Assembly (NCBI GenBank): GCA_937959095.1
Contig: CALGLY010000055.1
Coordinates: forward strand, 1-5,559
DNA: 5,559 bases
Source: an uncultured Saprospiraceae bacterium
GTDB lineage: Bacteria > Bacteroidota > Bacteroidia > Chitinophagales > Saprospiraceae
Direction: 5' to 3'
The notes beneath the pieces are model-generated. The model searched no databases. It was not told the origin of the DNA and saw only the letters and a list, made by a program, of their open reading frames with translations. Below are positions 1 to 5,540 of the stretch, piece after piece (positions within the stretch are counted from its first letter, which is position 1; each line of letters opens with the position of its first letter). Both the position numbers and the translations under genes were made by a program.

Positions 1-10
1 GTAATTTTTA

Positions 11-43
11 GTGACTTGACTGCCTAAGTAGTCAGTCACTTTT
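11..43 (+). terminator. Intrinsic terminator-like hairpin of an upstream gene
   Basis: The arm at 11-21 (GTGACT, bulged T, GACT) pairs with 30-39 (AGTC, AGTCAC). A G-T wobble and a C-G pair extend the stem to a CTAA loop, giving about 12 bp with one bulge. Four T residues follow on the + strand (40-43). On the - strand the hairpin is followed by A-rich sequence, so it fits termination of a + strand gene lying left of the window. It ends only 30 bp before the next start codon, so it could instead act in the leader of the 611-residue protein gene. Confidence 0.55.
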
Positions 44-73
44 AAGCTTTCTAATACTTTAAATTAACACACC

Positions 74-1909
74 ATGAAAAGACTCATACTACTCTCCGTT
101 TTTAGCCTACTTACATTTGCAGCCCAAGCCGTTATTTACACCTGGAATGGTGGCAACGGAGACTATAACGACCCCAACTGGTCGGTAGGCGGCGGCGCGG
201 TTTGTTGCGCACCACCATCTAGTGCAGAAATAGAGATTAGTTCAGGCGAAGTTACTTTAAATGTAAACAGAAGTTCGAATGCCATAAAAATAAACGGTAC
301 GGGAAGCCTTCGGCTACTTTCAGGCGCAGATCTTATTACGACAAGAGGGACTGGTGCAACATTTGCCGATGTCCTAGAGATAGATGGGGCTGGAGCATCT
401 GTAATAGTGGAGGACGGGGCAATTTTCAGGCTTCGGAATAGTAACAGTAGTTCAACTAGAGGAATTTATATGCATGCGGGGGCTTCCTTTACGAATAGAG
501 GAACAACAGAAGTGAATATTAATGATGCGAATGGTGCTGCTATTTATTTGCAAGATGCAGGGGACACCTTCACCAATAATGGAACAGGTTTTTTGGAACT
601 GATTTATTCTAGCGAGATGGGAATTTTGTCTTTCGGTACATTTCTGAATGCAGGGGAAATAGAAATAGAAGAAACCCTAGATAATGCGATAGAATTCCGA
701 GGTCCTGCAACGAATAATGGTACAATTGAAATAGAGAATGCAGACGGTATTGGATTGGTAACAACAGATGATTTCACGAATAATAGTAGCGGCAAAATCT
801 ATGCTGGAAGTAGAAATGGGATAATTGGCACAATTGGAGGCGCAGGTTTTACCAGCCAAGTTGGTGGTACGGTAGTCAATCGTGGACTCATAAAAGTGGA
901 TAATTTTGATGATAGTATTGGAGAAGGCGTATTAGTGAAAATTACCGATTTTACGAATGAAGGAAATATAGACATTACCCATGTTTCTGGCCGATATGGG
1001 ATAAGTGTGGTAACGGGTACGCTCGTCAATATCAATTGTGCCAATATTCGTAGCAAATCGCCTTTTTTTGCAGGGAATACAGGCCGATTAATAAACGACG
1101 GCAATATCTTCCTTGATACGCCTTTATCTAGTATGATTTTCGCTACAGCTGGTATCAATGGTGAAATCACAAATAACGGACAAATTGAAGATTTTCAAGG
1201 CAGTTTTGATTTAAGTAATGCTTTGTTTATCAATAATGGATTGGTACTACAGCCTATTAGTGGCATGTATGAATACGATGAAGCTGTACCAAATTTTCTG
1301 CAAGGTAGTGGAACAGGAATAACAGTGAATGGAAATGTTTATCTCAATAGCGATGGCACTAATGTTATTGGTCTCTATAAACGAGTACCGAATGAATTTA
1401 TCACAAATGATACAGACGCTATTTGCGAAGACACCTTCTATCTATCTCTTGATGATGGCAAGAGTTGCCCTGTGATAATGAAAATCAAGTTTGAAAACCC
1501 AATTACGCCAGACCTTATTAATGCCAGTGAAGTAATGAATATTAAAACCTTTCTGCAAGGCCCGCTTGATGTAGGTACAATGCTGATGAATGATGACCTT
1601 CGAGTAGCAGGGCTAATTCCACTTACTGACCCTTATATCGGCAATCAGACTATTACAGATTTAACCATTTTAGATGACAATGGCGATGATTCGATTGTAG
1701 ATTGGGTGCTTTTAGAAATCAGCACTATATCCGACCCAGCGAATGTGTTGATACAAGTTTCTTTGCTTTTGCAGCGTGATGGAGATATTGTTACTCGCTT
1801 TGGTGTTCCCCCTAATATTGCTCTACCGAAGCTTTGTGAAACCTATTATTTACGCTTACGGCATCGCAATCATTTGGGTGTGGCTGTGGAGTTTGATGCG
1901 ACTTTTTAA
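74..1909 (+). CDS. Secreted beta-helix-like repeat protein with conserved Bacteroidota C-terminal domain
   Basis: A 611-residue exported protein of unknown function, probably on the cell surface or extracellular. Residues 1-19 form a classical Sec signal peptide (KR, hydrophobic core, AQA cleavage site). Residues 21-36 carry a YTWNGGNGDYNDPNWS motif, a start commonly seen in secreted repeat proteins. Residues about 139-395 consist of degenerate repeats with the core F-T/I-N-N/R/E-G-x-I-x-I, which suggests a parallel beta-helix. Residues about 490-611 resemble a domain I recognise at the end of many Bacteroidota surface proteins: FLQGPLD (493), MNDDLRVAGLIPLTDPY, IVDWVLLE (541), LLLQRDGDIV (565) and YYLRLRHRNHLGV (591). 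In relatives I recall, sequence continues beyond RNHLGV, often to a type IX secretion sorting domain. Here it stops eight residues later (AVEFDATF), and a terminator follows immediately. No strong Shine-Dalgarno is visible. The ATG at 74 is chosen because the signal peptide starts there. Adhesin or matrix protein roles are only guesses. Confidence 0.85.
   Translation: MKRLILLSVFSLLTFAAQAVIYTWNGGNGDYNDPNWSVGGGAVCCAPPSSAEIEISSGEVTLNVNRSSNAIKINGTGSLRLLSGADLITTRGTGATFADVLEIDGAGASVIVEDGAIFRLRNSNSSSTRGIYMHAGASFTNRGTTEVNINDANGAAIYLQDAGDTFTNNGTGFLELIYSSEMGILSFGTFLNAGEIEIEETLDNAIEFRGPATNNGTIEIENADGIGLVTTDDFTNNSSGKIYAGSRNGIIGTIGGAGFTSQVGGTVVNRGLIKVDNFDDSIGEGVLVKITDFTNEGNIDITHVSGRYGISVVTGTLVNINCANIRSKSPFFAGNTGRLINDGNIFLDTPLSSMIFATAGINGEITNNGQIEDFQGSFDLSNALFINNGLVLQPISGMYEYDEAVPNFLQGSGTGITVNGNVYLNSDGTNVIGLYKRVPNEFITNDTDAICEDTFYLSLDDGKSCPVIMKIKFENPITPDLINASEVMNIKTFLQGPLDVGTMLMNDDLRVAGLIPLTDPYIGNQTITDLTILDDNGDDSIVDWVLLEISTISDPANVLIQVSLLLQRDGDIVTRFGVPPNIALPKLCETYYLRLRHRNHLGVAVEFDATF
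488..1258 (+). repeat. Degenerate coding repeats forming a probable beta-helix ladder
   Basis: About eleven divergent units of some 17-27 residues recur around F-T-N-N-G-x-I-x-I, for example FTNRGTTEVNI, FTNNGTGFLEL, FLNAGEIEIEE, ATNNGTIEIEN, FTNEGNIDITH, LINDGNIFLD and FINNGLVLQ. At DNA level the cores appear as variants of ACGAATAATGG. Unit lengths vary and codons have diverged, so this is an old protein-level repeat and not a recent tandem DNA expansion. Each unit would be one rung of a beta-solenoid, with the N-N/E/D-G turn at a corner. The fold is inferred. Confidence 0.65.
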
Positions 1910-1930
1910 TAGACTTCTCTATAATTCAAT

Positions 1931-1981
1931 CACAAAGCTCAAATTCTAAGATAAATTCTAGAATTTGAGCTTTGTGTTTTT
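1931..1981 (+). terminator. Strong intrinsic terminator of the secreted repeat protein gene
   Basis: An 18-bp perfect inverted repeat, with arms at 1931-1948 (starting CACAAAGCTC) and 1959-1976 (ending GCTTTGTG), flanks a 10-nt loop and is followed by TTTTT at 1977-1981. It begins 21 bp after the stop codon of the 611-residue protein. The T-run lies only on the + strand side, so it acts on rightward transcription. Confidence 0.93.
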
Positions 1982-1997
1982 CAAGACAGTGTTAACG

Positions 1998-2026
1998 AAA
2001 AAAGCAGCCTCCTAAAGAAGCTGCTT
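1998..2026 (-). terminator. Leftward intrinsic terminator, end of predicted small RNA and perhaps of mqo
   Basis: On the - strand AAGCAGC (2026-2020) pairs with GCTGCTT (2008-2002). U-G, U-A and C-G pairs continue the stem inward to about 10 bp around a short loop, and a run of six T follows (2003-1998). As + strand RNA the same position would be a C-A mismatch and the downstream sequence is AAAATATA, so the structure is better for leftward transcription. It lies 226 bp after the mqo stop and is separated from the rightward terminator by only 16 bp. Confidence 0.8.
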
Positions 2027-2096
2027 AAAATATATGCGTACCTAAACCGTATAAATTATCTTTTGGTTATTTCAGGAAGTATCTTATTTTAACGTC
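1998..2096 (-). ncRNA. Predicted small RNA of about 100 nt downstream of mqo
   Basis: This is a predicted, unnamed small RNA. A consensus-like promoter (TATCTTTG at 2108-2101) should start transcription near 2097-2095, and an intrinsic terminator ends it at about 1998. Between them there is no ATG or GTG and no convincing reading frame. The first 70 nt are A/U-rich and appear mostly unstructured, with short possible pairings only (GGAA with UUCC; AACC with GGUU). They include a pyrimidine patch, UACUUCCUGAAA (2082-2071), that could pair with Shine-Dalgarno-like sequences. The RNA may also be produced from the 3' end of a longer mqo transcript sharing the terminator. I do not recognise a known RNA family. 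Promoter and terminator are direct sequence observations; the RNA and any target are inferred. Confidence 0.55.
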
Positions 2097-2100
2097 TTTC

Positions 2101-2135
2101 CAAAGATAGATACAATTTCAAAGGCATCCTACAAA
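2101..2135 (-). promoter_or_regulatory. Bacteroidota-type promoter for the predicted small RNA
   Basis: On the - strand TATCTTTG (2108-2101) matches the Bacteroidota -7 consensus TAnnTTTG at every fixed position. A TTTG lies upstream at 2135-2132 with a 23-nt spacer, at the long end of the usual range. The promoter points left, away from mqo, towards the terminator at 2026-1998. It lies in a stretch with no other gene to serve. Confidence 0.6.
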
Positions 2136-2137
2136 AA

Positions 2138-2171
2138 TGTGGTGAATGGTAGTTATTTTGTGGTGAATGGT
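2138..2171 (-). promoter_or_regulatory. Paired 13-bp direct repeats, candidate LytTR-type response-regulator operator
   Basis: ACCATTCACCACA occurs twice, perfectly, on the - strand (2171-2159 and 2150-2138), with a period of 21 bp, two helical turns. LytTR-domain regulators such as AgrA and AlgR family members bind direct repeats of about 9 bp at this spacing, and ACCATTCA is close to the published general pattern [TA][AC][CA]GTTN[AG][TG], with an A in place of the G. The proximal copy ends 2 bp from the TTTG element of the promoter, a position suited to activation. The repeat and spacing are observed; the regulator family is inferred. Confidence 0.55.
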
Positions 2172-2251
2172 TTTTTTAGCTCTAAAATGGCTGTTTTTAG
2201 TCTTTTTTTGGAAGTTTCGCCTGCTTTTTTAGCCGTTTGTCCCCATCTCAT
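2153..2251 (-). CDS. Possible 32-residue basic micro-ORF directly after mqo
   Basis: The ATG at 2251-2249 follows the mqo TAA without a gap (TAAATG), a geometry compatible with translational coupling. It opens a 32-codon frame ending in TAA at 2155-2153. The peptide begins MRWGQTAKKAGETSKK and is very basic, with ten K/R and only two acidic residues, with a possible amphipathic helix in the middle. The 3' end overlaps the upstream copy of the 13-bp operator repeat. A-rich DNA easily gives Lys-rich frames by chance, so this may not be a gene. I recognise no family. Confidence 0.2.
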   Translation of the reverse strand: MRWGQTAKKAGETSKKRLKTAILELKKPFTTK

Positions 2252-3733
2252 TTAATCCACCAATTTCAAAATTTCACTAGTCTGCTTACGAATATCCTTA
2301 CAAAGTGCTGCATCTTTTATCAAGGATTTACCATAACTAGGAATTATTTCGCATAGTTTATCCGTCCATTTTTTGGATTGCATCTCGTCGGGGAAGCAAG
2401 TCGCTAAGACATCCAACATGATAGAAACCGAGGTAGATGCCCCAGGCGATGCGCCTAATAATGCCGCCAAAGACTTATCCGCACTCGATACGATTTCAGT
2501 ACCGAATTTCAGTACACCACCTTCTGATTCATCTTTCTTGATGATTTGAACTCGCTGTCCTGCCTTTATCAATTCCCAATCCTCGAAACGCGCTTCGGGA
2601 TAGTACGCTTGCAAGGCTGCAAAGCGATCTTCTGGTGATTGAAAGACTTGTTCTACTAGGTATTTAGTCAAGGAAAGATTGTGAATGCCTGCCGAAAGCA
2701 TCGGCCATACATTATGCACTTCTATGGATAAGGGCAAATCAAGATACGAACCATTTTTCAGAAACTTCGTCGAAAAACCTGCATATGGTCCAAAAAGCAA
2801 AGAACGTTCTCCATCCAACATGCGTGTATCCAAATGCGGCACAGACATCGGTGGCGAACCTTGTGCGGCTTTGCCATAGACTTTCGCTTCATGCTGCACG
2901 ACTACTTCTGGATTCGTACAACGCAAAAATTGTCCACTCACTGGAAACCCACCATAGCCACGTCCTTCTGGAATATCCGATTTTTCGAGCAGCTTCAATG
3001 CACCACCACCTGCGCCAATGAAGACAAATTTACTGTTAATCGTCTTTTCTTCCTTCGTGTGCAAGTCTTCCATATCTATGCGCCACGTGCCATCTGCCTC
3101 GTGCGTTAGATCTTCTACATGATGCCCAAGATGCACCTCTACCCCATCGCAGGTTTGGAGATAGGCAATCATGCCGCGTGTGATTGCACCAAAATTCACA
3201 TCCGTTCCTATTTCCATACGCGTCGCGGCTATTTTTTCGCTACGGTCGCGTCCGTTCATCATCAGAGGAATCCATTCGGCTATTTCGTCATAGTCTTCAG
3301 AGTATTTCATATCCTCAAAAATGCCATATTGCACCAAAGCAGCATAGCGTTTTTGGAGGAAATCAATATTTTTATCGCCCCACACAAAACTCATGTGGTC
3401 TATATCATTGATGAAAGGACTGTCGGATTGCAAATGGTTTCGCTCCTTCAAGTACGCCCACAATTGCTTCGATACTTCAAAGGATTGACTAATTTTTAGG
3501 GCTTTTGAAATATCTACGGTGCCATCTTCGCGTGGCGGGGTGTAGTTCAGTTCGCAAAAGGCGGAGTGTCCCGTGCCTGCATTGTTCCAAGCATCCGAGC
3601 TTTCTGCGCCTACTTTATCAAGGCGTTCATAAATGGCTATTTTGGCATCGGGCATCAATTCTTTTAGTAATACGCCCAAAGTCGCGCTCATAATACCTGC
3701 GCCTATGAGGGTGAAGTCTTTTTTGTTTGTCAT
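2252..3733 (-). CDS. mqo: Malate:quinone oxidoreductase (Mqo)
   Basis: FAD-dependent peripheral membrane enzyme (EC 1.1.5.4) that oxidises L-malate to oxaloacetate and passes electrons to the quinone pool, replacing or complementing NAD-malate dehydrogenase in the TCA cycle. With the ATG at 3733 it has 493 residues, normal for the family. The FAD Rossmann motif FTLIGAGIMSATLG starts at residue 7, so almost nothing precedes the first beta strand. E36 at the end of strand 2 (IAIYER) is the expected ribose-binding acid. The family blocks NNAGTGHSAFCELNYTP (50-66), the FVFIGAGGGAL strand and the C-terminal LLGASPGASTSVSIMLDVL (425-443) are intact. The frame stays open upstream to a TTG at 3811, but that extension overlaps the preceding gene and adds nonconserved residues, so it is rejected. 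The start has only a weak A/G-rich leader. It lies 53 bp after the CcbP-like gene, with no promoter match between, so co-transcription is likely. Confidence 0.96.
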   Translation of the reverse strand: MTNKKDFTLIGAGIMSATLGVLLKELMPDAKIAIYERLDKVGAESSDAWNNAGTGHSAFCELNYTPPREDGTVDISKALKISQSFEVSKQLWAYLKERNHLQSDSPFINDIDHMSFVWGDKNIDFLQKRYAALVQYGIFEDMKYSEDYDEIAEWIPLMMNGRDRSEKIAATRMEIGTDVNFGAITRGMIAYLQTCDGVEVHLGHHVEDLTHEADGTWRIDMEDLHTKEEKTINSKFVFIGAGGGALKLLEKSDIPEGRGYGGFPVSGQFLRCTNPEVVVQHEAKVYGKAAQGSPPMSVPHLDTRMLDGERSLLFGPYAGFSTKFLKNGSYLDLPLSIEVHNVWPMLSAGIHNLSLTKYLVEQVFQSPEDRFAALQAYYPEARFEDWELIKAGQRVQIIKKDESEGGVLKFGTEIVSSADKSLAALLGASPGASTSVSIMLDVLATCFPDEMQSKKWTDKLCEIIPSYGKSLIKDAALCKDIRKQTSEILKLVD

Positions 3734-3786
3734 ATACGTTGTTTTTGCTCTTTTGTATTTAATGCGTTGAATGCTAATTTTCTTTT

Positions 3787-4131
3787 CTACCGCTTCCTCC
3801 AATACTTCCAAGTATCTATAATCTCAATCGTTTCTTCTTCGGCTTCTATATTTTCTAGCTTGGATAACGGTATCTCTATCAGGTATCCACCTACATCAAC
3901 TGCAATTTTCAAATCAAAATTATGTTCAAAATCGCTATCATCTGTAGTCAGTTTTTCTACTTGAATTCTTTTTATCTCTTCCTTGCCATCACTCTTTTTC
4001 AGGCGAATATCTGCCGAAAACGGAAATTGAATATGCTCCTCTGCATAGTAGAACCAGCTCATATTTTGTTCATATTCGTCTCTGCAATCTACTAGAATTT
4101 CGTTGTGCAGGCGTTCTTTGTATTTATTCAT
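3787..4131 (-). CDS. CcbP-family calcium-binding protein
   Basis: A small acidic cytoplasmic protein of 114 residues without signal peptide or membrane segment. It matches what I know of the CcbP family, named for the Anabaena calcium-binding protein CcbP (about 119 residues, Ca2+ bound through surface acidic residues and not EF-hands). The recognisable blocks are NEILVDCRDEYEQNMSWFYY (10-29), the following EEHIQFPFSA (31-40), the central FEHNFDLKIAVDVGGYLIEIPLSKLE, and the acidic C-terminus IEAEEETIEIIDTWKYW (95-111). CcbP in cyanobacteria buffers intracellular Ca2+ during heterocyst formation; the role in this organism is unknown. The start is an ATG with only GAGAA close by. It lies 95 bp after the epimerase-like gene and 53 bp before mqo, in the same direction. 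Family assignment is from remembered motifs, not from a search. Confidence 0.8.
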   Translation of the reverse strand: MNKYKERLHNEILVDCRDEYEQNMSWFYYAEEHIQFPFSADIRLKKSDGKEEIKRIQVEKLTTDDSDFEHNFDLKIAVDVGGYLIEIPLSKLENIEAEEETIEIIDTWKYWRKR

Positions 4132-4192
4132 TTCTCAATTGCTTTTACTCCGTAGCAAACTCTAATAATGCTCGATAACTAGTTCTATTAAA

Positions 4193-4230
4193 CATTATAG
4201 CATTAACTCATTACAGCATTAAAACATTAC
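4193..4230. repeat. Short tandem repeat, 16-bp unit, about 2.4 copies
   Basis: Two units, CATTATAGCATTAACT (4193-4208) and CATTACAGCATTAAAA (4209-4224), share 13 of 16 bases, and a partial third CATTAC follows (4225-4230). The partial copy contains the stop codon of the epimerase-like gene, so the repeat expands into the gap before the CcbP-like gene. It looks like local slippage or duplication in AT-rich DNA; no function is evident. Confidence 0.6.
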
Positions 4231-5393
4231 TTACCCTTCCACGCTTTTATAATGGCTTCTTCTCTTATGACAATATCATGCTTTGCTAATAAATTTGCTC
4301 TTCGTTCTTCTGACACAGCATCCGAGTACCACCATGTTTGAAGGTCTTCCATCGTTTTAGCAAGTGGTGTAATCGTCAATCCATTGGCTAAAGCCTTTGT
4401 ATTATCTGCTCTACACATGCCAGCATAGACTCCATCAGGCATCACCCAAGGGCAAAGGAAACGAAGGTTTTGCGCTTTCAGAAAATCATAATCATCTATA
4501 TAGGTATAGGAAATTGGCGTTCCAAAAGCCCCATGTGCGCCATGCACGAAAGCAGCAGGACTCATAGGAGAAGCTGGGCCTGCTCCATTGAAAGTGCCTG
4601 CAATCCTATTTTCCATCAAATGAATCATCCAGCGTGCGAGGTCGCGCACATCTATGTATTGTACGGTGTCGGTTTGCTTGCCTGGTATTAGGGTCTCACC
4701 GCCTTTTGCTAAACGAATAGCCCAATGAACGAATCTATCCTGCGGATTGCCTGGCCCGACAATGAAAGTTGGTCGGACTACGGTAGTGCGGTCTTCTCCG
4801 AACGCTTTGATGGCTGCCAATTCTGAATTAGCTTTCATCATGCCATATTCGTATTGGCGTTTGTTGTCTTCTGTTAGGTCTTTATCATCTACGGATAGAA
4901 CTACTTTTCGGTCTTCGCTAAAATCTGTTCCTGTGAAGGGATAGTAAGCACTCACCGAAGAGACATATAAATAAAGTTGTGCCTTTTTCGTCAGCAATTC
5001 AGCGGTGTCTTTTGTCCATTTTACTCTACGCCCTGAATTGTCTATCACGACATCCCATTCTCGATTTTTGAGGGCTTCTAAATTATCTTCTCTATCTCCG
5101 ACTAAGGCTTCTACCTCTTTGAATGCTTCTTTATTTATGGTTGGCTGCGTTTTGCCTCTTGTGAAAGTTGTTACGGAATGGCCTCTGCTCAAGGCATAAG
5201 CCACTTGGTGTGGGCCGAGGAAACCTGTACCGCCAAGGATTAGAATTTTTAAGGGTTTTCGAGGCGCATTATTTATTGCTAATGAATTATTTTGGGCTAG
5301 TAATGTTGAACTACCTAAGAAGGGTAAGACAGCACTGAATTGCGCGCTTTTGCTTAGGAATTTTCGACGACTTTGCTGTTTTGTTTGTTCCAT
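4227..5393 (-). CDS. Tat-signal NAD-dependent epimerase/dehydratase (extended/atypical SDR) family protein
   Basis: A 388-residue protein of the NAD(P)-dependent epimerase/dehydratase superfamily; substrate unknown. Residues 1-34 look like a twin-arginine signal: SRRKFLS at 8-14, a hydrophobic stretch to residue 32, then LAQ. The Rossmann fold starts at KILILGGTGFLG, whose glycine motif GGTGFLG is at 54-60. VSSVSAYYP (144-152) holds the catalytic-Ser region and YGMMK (183-187) supplies the YxxxK pair. VRPTFIVGPGNPQDRF and VQYIDVRDLARWMIHLME are typical downstream blocks. These indicate an active enzyme on a nucleotide sugar or similar substrate, resembling CSP41/isoflavone-reductase-like atypical SDRs. 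Export is odd for an NAD enzyme; folded export with bound cofactor through Tat is the natural explanation. The ATG at 5393 is chosen because it starts the Tat motif and has AGGA 10 nt upstream (5407-5404). A longer frame from TTG at 5438 runs through the probable promoter and is rejected. Confidence 0.88.
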   Translation of the reverse strand: MEQTKQQSRRKFLSKSAQFSAVLPFLGSSTLLAQNNSLAINNAPRKPLKILILGGTGFLGPHQVAYALSRGHSVTTFTRGKTQPTINKEAFKEVEALVGDREDNLEALKNREWDVVIDNSGRRVKWTKDTAELLTKKAQLYLYVSSVSAYYPFTGTDFSEDRKVVLSVDDKDLTEDNKRQYEYGMMKANSELAAIKAFGEDRTTVVRPTFIVGPGNPQDRFVHWAIRLAKGGETLIPGKQTDTVQYIDVRDLARWMIHLMENRIAGTFNGAGPASPMSPAAFVHGAHGAFGTPISYTYIDDYDFLKAQNLRFLCPWVMPDGVYAGMCRADNTKALANGLTITPLAKTMEDLQTWWYSDAVSEERRANLLAKHDIVIREEAIIKAWKGK

Positions 5394-5407
5394 ATCTAAC
5401 TTTTCCT

Positions 5408-5438
5408 GAAAGATAGGAGGATAATTTTGGCTATACAA
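5408..5438 (-). promoter_or_regulatory. Probable promoter of the epimerase-like gene
   Basis: On the - strand TTG (5438-5436), a 20-nt spacer and TATCTTTC (5415-5408) match the Bacteroidota -33/-7 arrangement at all but the last base of TAnnTTTG. The predicted transcript would start near 5403, leaving a leader of only about 10 nt, which would exclude most of the AGGA at 5407-5404. Either the leader is very short or the real start lies further upstream. Confidence 0.4.
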
Positions 5439-5540
5439 TTTTGAAGGTAAAAAAGTAGGCTTTGGCTTTTTTTGGAAATGTAAAAATCATTCGTTTTGGC
5501 TTCTTTTACGTTACTACTCGGGTATACGTTTGTTTGGCTT
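5426..5540 (+). repeat. Quasi-regular TTTGGCT motifs upstream of the epimerase-like gene
   Basis: TTTGGCT occurs at 5426, 5461, 5495 and 5533 (the last three as TTTGGCTT), spaced 35, 34 and 38 bp. The last copy overlaps the left arm of the edge hairpin. The sequence is T-rich, which raises the chance rate, but four copies in about 115 bp is notable. They could be binding sites or drift; nothing identifies a partner. Confidence 0.3.
5525..5532 (+). promoter_or_regulatory. Possible divergent -7 box (TACGTTTG) for a gene beyond the right edge
   Basis: TACGTTTG on the + strand matches TAnnTTTG fully. The nearest upstream TTTG (5495-5498) is 26 bp away, longer than usual, so the -33 element is doubtful. 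The predicted start near 5537 falls inside the edge hairpin. No rightward gene starts before the window ends. Confidence 0.25.

Noticed and set aside
54..61. TACTTTAA as a -7 box for the secreted protein gene
   Set aside because: It lacks the third T and final G of TAnnTTTG, and no TTG lies at the right distance upstream, so no promoter is called.
799..1170. 123-codon open frame on the - strand inside the secreted repeat protein gene
   Set aside because: It is antisense to a clear repeat-bearing secreted protein and has no recognisable domain; the openness follows from the codon composition of the + strand repeats.
2002..2026. Hairpin read as a second + strand terminator for the secreted protein gene
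   Set aside because: On the + strand it is followed by AAAATATATG and not a T-run, and it has an internal C-A mismatch; it fits leftward transcription.
2138..2171. The two 13-bp repeats as the start of a CRISPR array
   Set aside because: There are only two copies, the gap is 8 bp, and no cas genes are present; the geometry fits a regulator site.
3119..3499. 126-codon open frame on the + strand opposite mqo
   Set aside because: It is antisense to conserved Mqo coding sequence and its translation resembles no protein family I know.
3734..3811. 26-residue N-terminal extension of Mqo from a TTG codon
   Set aside because: It overlaps the end of the CcbP-like gene by 25 bp, and the ATG at 3733 lies just six residues before the conserved FAD-binding strand, as expected for the family.
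4156..4166. TTAGAGTTTGC on the - strand as a promoter of the CcbP-like gene
   Set aside because: TA and TTTG are separated by three bases instead of two, and no -33 element is evident; co-transcription with the upstream gene is equally likely.
5394..5438. 15-residue N-terminal extension of the epimerase-like protein from a TTG codon
   Set aside because: It crosses a good -33/-7 promoter match. The ATG at 5393 has AGGA upstream and starts a normal Tat signal.
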